A stretch of DNA of 64,000 bases from Bacteroidota bacterium (GTDB lineage: Bacteria; Bacteroidota; Bacteroidia; Flavobacteriales; Flavobacteriaceae): assembly GCA_947460615.1 (NCBI GenBank), contig CANHHG010000002.1, positions 1 to 64,000 on the forward strand, in the 5' to 3' direction. The translations under genes and the position numbers were made by a program. The notes beneath the pieces are model-generated. The model was not told the origin of the DNA. It ran no database searches and saw only the letters and a program-made list of their open reading frames with translations. Below, in pieces: positions 59,717-64,000 of this stretch; positions within the stretch are counted from its first letter, which is position 1, and every line of letters starts with the position of its first letter.

Positions 59717-60172
59717 ATGACACTCATTTCAGTTGATAATAGTAAGAATCAAGAAATTGTAAAAAATGTTTTTACATTATACCTTGAAAATAATGGCCAC
59801 AGGAAAACACCTGAACGCTATGCTATACTGCAAGAAATTTACGATAGTGTTGATCATTTTGATGTAGAAAATCTCTATGTGAAAATGAAAAATAAAAATT
59901 ATAGAGTGAGTCGTGCTACACTTTATAATACAATTGAGCTTTTATTGGATTGTGGTTTAGTTAGGAAACACCAATTTGGTCAAAATCAAGCTCATTATGA
60001 AAAGTCCTATTTTGATAAACAACACGACCATTTAATTATGACTGATTCGGGGGAGGTAATTGAATTTTGCGATCCTAGAATTCAAATGATTAAAAAAACT
60101 ATTGAAGAAATATTTGACATCGACGTGCACAATCACTCTTTGTATTTATACGGAACAAAAAAGGTTAAATAA
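59717..60172 (+). CDS. Fur family transcriptional repressor
   Basis: [65 protein letters not shown] at 59717 preferred over TTG 59708. Confidence 0.93.
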   Translation: MTLISVDNSKNQEIVKNVFTLYLENNGHRKTPERYAILQEIYDSVDHFDVENLYVKMKNKNYRVSRATLYNTIELLLDCGLVRKHQFGQNQAHYEKSYFDKQHDHLIMTDSGEVIEFCDPRIQMIKKTIEEIFDIDVHNHSLYLYGTKKVK

Positions 60173-60396
60173 TGAAAGGGAGTGACTATTTTAAAACAAC
60201 ATTTGTTTTCGTATTTGTTTTTTCTTTAGCCTACAGAATTGTATTTCAATTATTTGATGGTATTAACTCTTTTAGTTTGAAGTTCTTTTTTAAAACTCTA
60301 TTTGTTAGTATACTAACCGCACTAATTTTAGGAGGCTTAAATTATTTTTTTAAAGTAGAATTTATCAAAAAAAGCAATAAAAAAAACAATAAATAG
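60172..60396 (+). CDS. Hypothetical small membrane protein
   Basis: 74 aa, two TM segments, start overlaps fur stop (TAATG). Confidence 0.6.
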   Translation: MKGSDYFKTTFVFVFVFSLAYRIVFQLFDGINSFSLKFFFKTLFVSILTALILGGLNYFFKVEFIKKSNKKNNK

Positions 60397-60421
60397 CAAC
60401 AACACACAAACAACAAGTAGA

Positions 60422-61693
60422 ATGACCGTAGATTTATTATTAGGATTACAGTGGGGAGATGAAGGAAAAGGAAAAATTGTAGACGTACTTACGTCAAAAT
60501 ATGATATTATTGCCCGTTTTCAAGGTGGCCCAAATGCAGGACATACCCTAGAATTTGATGGAATTAAACACGTTTTAAGAACAATACCTTCAGGGATTTT
60601 TCATAAAAATTCAATCAATATCATTGGAAATGGGGTAGTTATAGATCCCGTAGTTTTTCAAAAAGAAATCGAAGGTTTGGAACGCTTTAATTTGGATATC
60701 AAAAATAAATTGATCATTTCAAGAAAAGCACATTTAATTTTACCAACACACCGTTTATTAGATGCTGCTTCAGAAGCTTCAAAAGGAAAAGCTAAAATTG
60801 GATCTACTTTAAAAGGTATTGGTCCAACCTACATGGACAAAACAGGTAGAAATGGGTTACGTGTTGGAGATATTGAATTGGAAGATTTCAAAGAGCGTTA
60901 CAGAGCTTTAGCAGACAAACACGAAGCCATGATAAAATTTTATGATGTTGCCATTCAATACAATCTTGCAGAATTGGAAGTTGAATTTTTTGAAGCTATT
61001 AAAGACCTTAAAAAGCTCACTTTCATTGATAGCGAAGAATATTTACACCAAGCTCAAAAAGAAGGGAAATCTATACTTTGTGAAGGTGCTCAAGGCTCAT
61101 TATTAGATGTTGACTTTGGAACTTACCCATTCGTAACTTCTTCCAATACTACTGCTGCTGGCGCTTGTACTGGTTTAGGAATTGCTCCAAATAAAATCAA
61201 AGAAGTTTACGGAATTTTCAAAGCCTACACCACCCGTGTTGGAAGCGGCCCCTTCCCTACTGAAGATTTTGAAGAAGATGGAGCAACGATGGCTAGAGTT
61301 GGTAATGAATTTGGTTCGGTTACAGGAAGACAAAGACGTTGCGGATGGTTGGATTTAGTAGCTTTAAAATATGCTATTCAAGTGAATGGGGTTACCCAAT
61401 TAATGATGATGAAAGGAGACGTTTTATCTGGATTTGAAACTTTAAAAGTTTGCACAGAATACAGTTATAAAGGGCAAAACATTGCTCATTTACCTTACAA
61501 TATTGAACCTGAAAACGTTACACCAATTTACAAAGAATTCAAAGGCTGGAAAGCTGATTTAACTGGAATGACCACTTACGATGAACTTCCTGTAGAATTA
61601 AAAAACTATATAGACTTTATTGAAAAAGAAGTTGAAGTGCCTATTAAAATAGTTTCTGTTGGCCCTGATCGTAAACAAACAATCACAAAATAA
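60422..61693 (+). CDS. purA: Adenylosuccinate synthetase
   Basis: LLLGLQWGDEGKGKIVDVLTSKYDIIARFQGGPNAGHTLEF, CEGAQGSLLDVDFGTYPFVTSSNTTAAGACTGLG. Confidence 0.97.
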   Translation: MTVDLLLGLQWGDEGKGKIVDVLTSKYDIIARFQGGPNAGHTLEFDGIKHVLRTIPSGIFHKNSINIIGNGVVIDPVVFQKEIEGLERFNLDIKNKLIISRKAHLILPTHRLLDAASEASKGKAKIGSTLKGIGPTYMDKTGRNGLRVGDIELEDFKERYRALADKHEAMIKFYDVAIQYNLAELEVEFFEAIKDLKKLTFIDSEEYLHQAQKEGKSILCEGAQGSLLDVDFGTYPFVTSSNTTAAGACTGLGIAPNKIKEVYGIFKAYTTRVGSGPFPTEDFEEDGATMARVGNEFGSVTGRQRRCGWLDLVALKYAIQVNGVTQLMMMKGDVLSGFETLKVCTEYSYKGQNIAHLPYNIEPENVTPIYKEFKGWKADLTGMTTYDELPVELKNYIDFIEKEVEVPIKIVSVGPDRKQTITK

Positions 61694-61700
61694 TAAAAGA

Positions 61701-61727
61701 AACGCTTTGAGAAATCAAGGCGTTTTA
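61701..61727 (+). terminator. Terminator-like hairpin 3' of purA
   Basis: aacgctttgagaaatcaaggcgtttt. Confidence 0.55.
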
Positions 61728-61746
61728 TCATTACAGCAAAATAAAT

Positions 61747-62883
61747 ATGAAAGAAACCAATTTATTCAAAGCCTTTTTTGAAAGTGAAAAAGCAGGTGGA
61801 TTTATATTAATATTTGCAACCTTAATATCTCTACTTTTAGCCAATTCTATTTTCCAATTGGAGTACCTTCAAATATGGAATTTCGAGATTGGAAAACACA
61901 GTTTTACTGAATGGATTAACGATGGGTTGATGACCCTTTTCTTTCTCTTAATTGGATTAGAATTAGAGCGTGAAGTTTATATTGGAGAACTTTCCACACT
62001 AAAAAAAGCAGCATTGCCATTAATAGGGGCCCTTGGCGGAATGATAATTCCGGCATTGATTTATGCAGCGTTTAATTATGGCACTATAACTCAATCAGGT
62101 GTTGGAATTCCAATGGCAACAGACATTGCGTTTGCAATTGGTATACTTTCGCTCTTGGGTAATCGAGTGCCAACCTCTTTAAAAATATTTCTTACTGCCT
62201 TGGCTGTTATAGATGATTTAGGTGCTATAATTGTCATTGCCATTTTTTATACTTCAAGTATTTCCTTTTTGAATTTAGGAATTGCATTAGGAATTTTAGG
62301 ATTTTTATTTATTCTAAACCGACTAAAAGTGAACCACCTAATTCCCTATTTAATTGGGGGAATTCTGATGTGGTATTTTATGTTAAATTCAGGAGTTCAC
62401 GCAACAATTACTGGAGTTTTATTGGCTTTTGTCATCCCTTTTGGAGATGGAGGTAAGAAAAATATTTCATATAAATTACAACATATACTACACCAACCTG
62501 TCGCATTGATTATCTTACCTTTATTTGCTTTGGCAAACACGGGTATCGTGTTGAATTCCAACTGGTATGAAAGTTTGAATCATTCTAATAGTATCGGGAT
62601 TATTTTGGGGTTAATTATTGGAAAACCATTAGGAATTTGGCTGTTTTCCTATTTAGGCGTACTTGTTGGAATTGGAGTTTTACCAAAAGATTTGAAATGG
62701 AGTTCCCTATTTGGAGCGGCTATTTTGGGCGGTATAGGATTTACAATGTCCCTATTTATAAGTCTTTTAGCATTTGATAATAATGAGGATATAATCCTCT
62801 CAAAAATTGCAATTTTAATTGCTTCAACAATCGCTGCAATTACGGGATTTATCTATTTGAAATTCAAACTGAAAAAAGATTGA
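61747..62883 (+). CDS. nhaA: Na+/H+ antiporter NhaA
   Basis: WINDGLMTLFFLLIGLELEREVYIGEL, PMATDIAFAIGILSLLGNRVPTSLKIFLTALAVIDDLGAIIVIAIFYT. Confidence 0.96.
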   Translation: MKETNLFKAFFESEKAGGFILIFATLISLLLANSIFQLEYLQIWNFEIGKHSFTEWINDGLMTLFFLLIGLELEREVYIGELSTLKKAALPLIGALGGMIIPALIYAAFNYGTITQSGVGIPMATDIAFAIGILSLLGNRVPTSLKIFLTALAVIDDLGAIIVIAIFYTSSISFLNLGIALGILGFLFILNRLKVNHLIPYLIGGILMWYFMLNSGVHATITGVLLAFVIPFGDGGKKNISYKLQHILHQPVALIILPLFALANTGIVLNSNWYESLNHSNSIGIILGLIIGKPLGIWLFSYLGVLVGIGVLPKDLKWSSLFGAAILGGIGFTMSLFISLLAFDNNEDIILSKIAILIASTIAAITGFIYLKFKLKKD

Positions 62884-62970
62884 TCAAATTCCTGATTAGC
62901 AATTTATAATTATATCATAATTTGATGTGCCATTACTTCCTTTTTCTTAAATTTGGCAAAAATTAAACCT

Positions 62971-64000
62971 TTGAAAAAGTACTTATTTCTTATTAATAGT
63001 TTTATTCTGCTTTTTAGTTTGAATGTTGTAATGGCTCAAGCTCCTAAGAAAATTATCATAGAACATTCCGACTTTGCAGATATAAACCAATTAGAAATTC
63101 CAGATGCTGCATTACTAACGGGTAACGTTCGTGTGAATCATGACGGCGCAATATTAACCTGTAATAAAGCCTATTGGTTCCAAAAAGAAAACTATATAAA
63201 AGCCTTTGGAAATGTACAAATTATCCAAGGAGATTCTCTAACCATGACCAGCAAATATGCCGAATACAATGGCAATATAAAACAAGCCTATGCTACCGGT
63301 GAAGTAGTTTTAAGATCTCCAGATATGTCTTTGGTTACTGATACTTTAAACTTTAACAGAAATAGCCAAGAAGCTTTTTATACTACAGGCGGTGTGATTA
63401 ATAACAAAGGGAATACATTAAAAAGCAAGTCAGGAAAGTATTTTGTTACACAAAAAAAATACCAATTTTTAACCGCTGTAATCATAAAAACGCCTGAAAA
63501 TACAATCAAATCAAATCACTTGGATTATTACACAAATTCTGGTCATTCGTATTTGTTAGGGCCTTCAACAATTGATGGGAAAGATAATAAAATCTATACT
63601 GAAAATGGATTTTACGATACCAAAAAAGACATTGCAAGATTGCAACGAAATTCAAAAATAGAATACAATAATCGTTTGATAGAAGGCGATAGTTTATTTT
63701 ATAATAAGAAAAGAGGGTTTGCCTCTGCTACCAATAACGTGAAAATCACCGATACCGTTAATAAAATAATTGTAAAGGGACATTATGCCGAAATTTACAA
63801 GTTCAAAGACTCCGTTTATGTTACCAAAAGAGCTTTAGCGATCAGTTTAATTGAAAAAGATTCCGTTTATATTCATGCCCAAAAATTAATGATCACAGGT
63901 AAAGAAAATAATAGAATTATCCGTGGTTTTAAAGACGCTAAATTCTACAAATTGAATTTAAGTGGAAAGTGTGATTCCATTCATTCCGATCAGAAAAAAG
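62971..64000 (+). CDS. OstA/LptA-like exported protein, truncated by right window edge (probable TTG start)
   Basis: Own translation: LKKYLFLINSFILLFSLNVVMAQAPKKIIIEHSDFADINQLEIPDAALLTGNVRVNHDGAILTCNKAYWFQKENYIKAFGNVQIIQGDSLTMTSKYAEYNG...; no stop before window end, so absent from ORF track. Confidence 0.85.
   Translation, partial: MKKYLFLINSFILLFSLNVVMAQAPKKIIIEHSDFADINQLEIPDAALLTGNVRVNHDGAILTCNKAYWFQKENYIKAFGNVQIIQGDSLTMTSKYAEYNGNIKQAYATGEVVLRSPDMSLVTDTLNFNRNSQEAFYTTGGVINNKGNTLKSKSGKYFVTQKKYQFLTAVIIKTPENTIKSNHLDYYTNSGHSYLLGPSTIDGKDNKIYTENGFYDTKKDIARLQRNSKIEYNNRLIEGDSLFYNKKRGFASATNNVKITDTVNKIIVKGHYAEIYKFKDSVYVTKRALAISLIEKDSVYIHAQKLMITGKENNRIIRGFKDAKFYKLNLSGKCDSIHSDQKK

Overview
A 64 kb window that looks like the chromosome of a Bacteroidota/Flavobacteriia member: AT-rich, a Bacteroidetes-type promoter (TTG-N19-TATATTTG) at the tRNA gene, a fused SecDF, and a type IX secretion type B C-terminal signal. 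Most of it is core and housekeeping DNA: thiolase/acyl-CoA dehydrogenase, SodC, OxyR, MnmD, IlvE, DnaJ-GrpE, TrxB, tRNA-Pro(TGG), SecDF, Mdh, GyrB, AsnB, RelA/SpoT, Fur, PurA, NhaA and a truncated OstA/LptA-like CDS at the right edge. Accessory regions are (i) a SulP + DUF2490-like + two beta-carbonic anhydrase cluster, (ii) an ECF sigma/membrane protein/periplasmic protein cassette, (iii) a PadR-PspC-GIN cell-envelope operon, and (iv) a surface glycan locus at about 44.5-54.6 kb with FdtA/FdtB-like sugar genes, Wzx, glycosyltransferases and acyltransferases. I saw no transposon, prophage, CRISPR array or recognisable defence island. The observations most worth a second look are: a structured non-coding element upstream of the padR-like gene that resembles a recurring Flavobacterial RNA element (possibly Flavo-1), with a 25-bp near-perfect palindrome upstream of it; an NtrC-type AAA+ response regulator with GAFTSA in place of GAFTGA and no C-terminal HTH; a one-RecA-domain 'half' DEAD-box protein; and the carbonic anhydrase/SulP cluster. 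All calls come from reading the sequence only; no database search was run.
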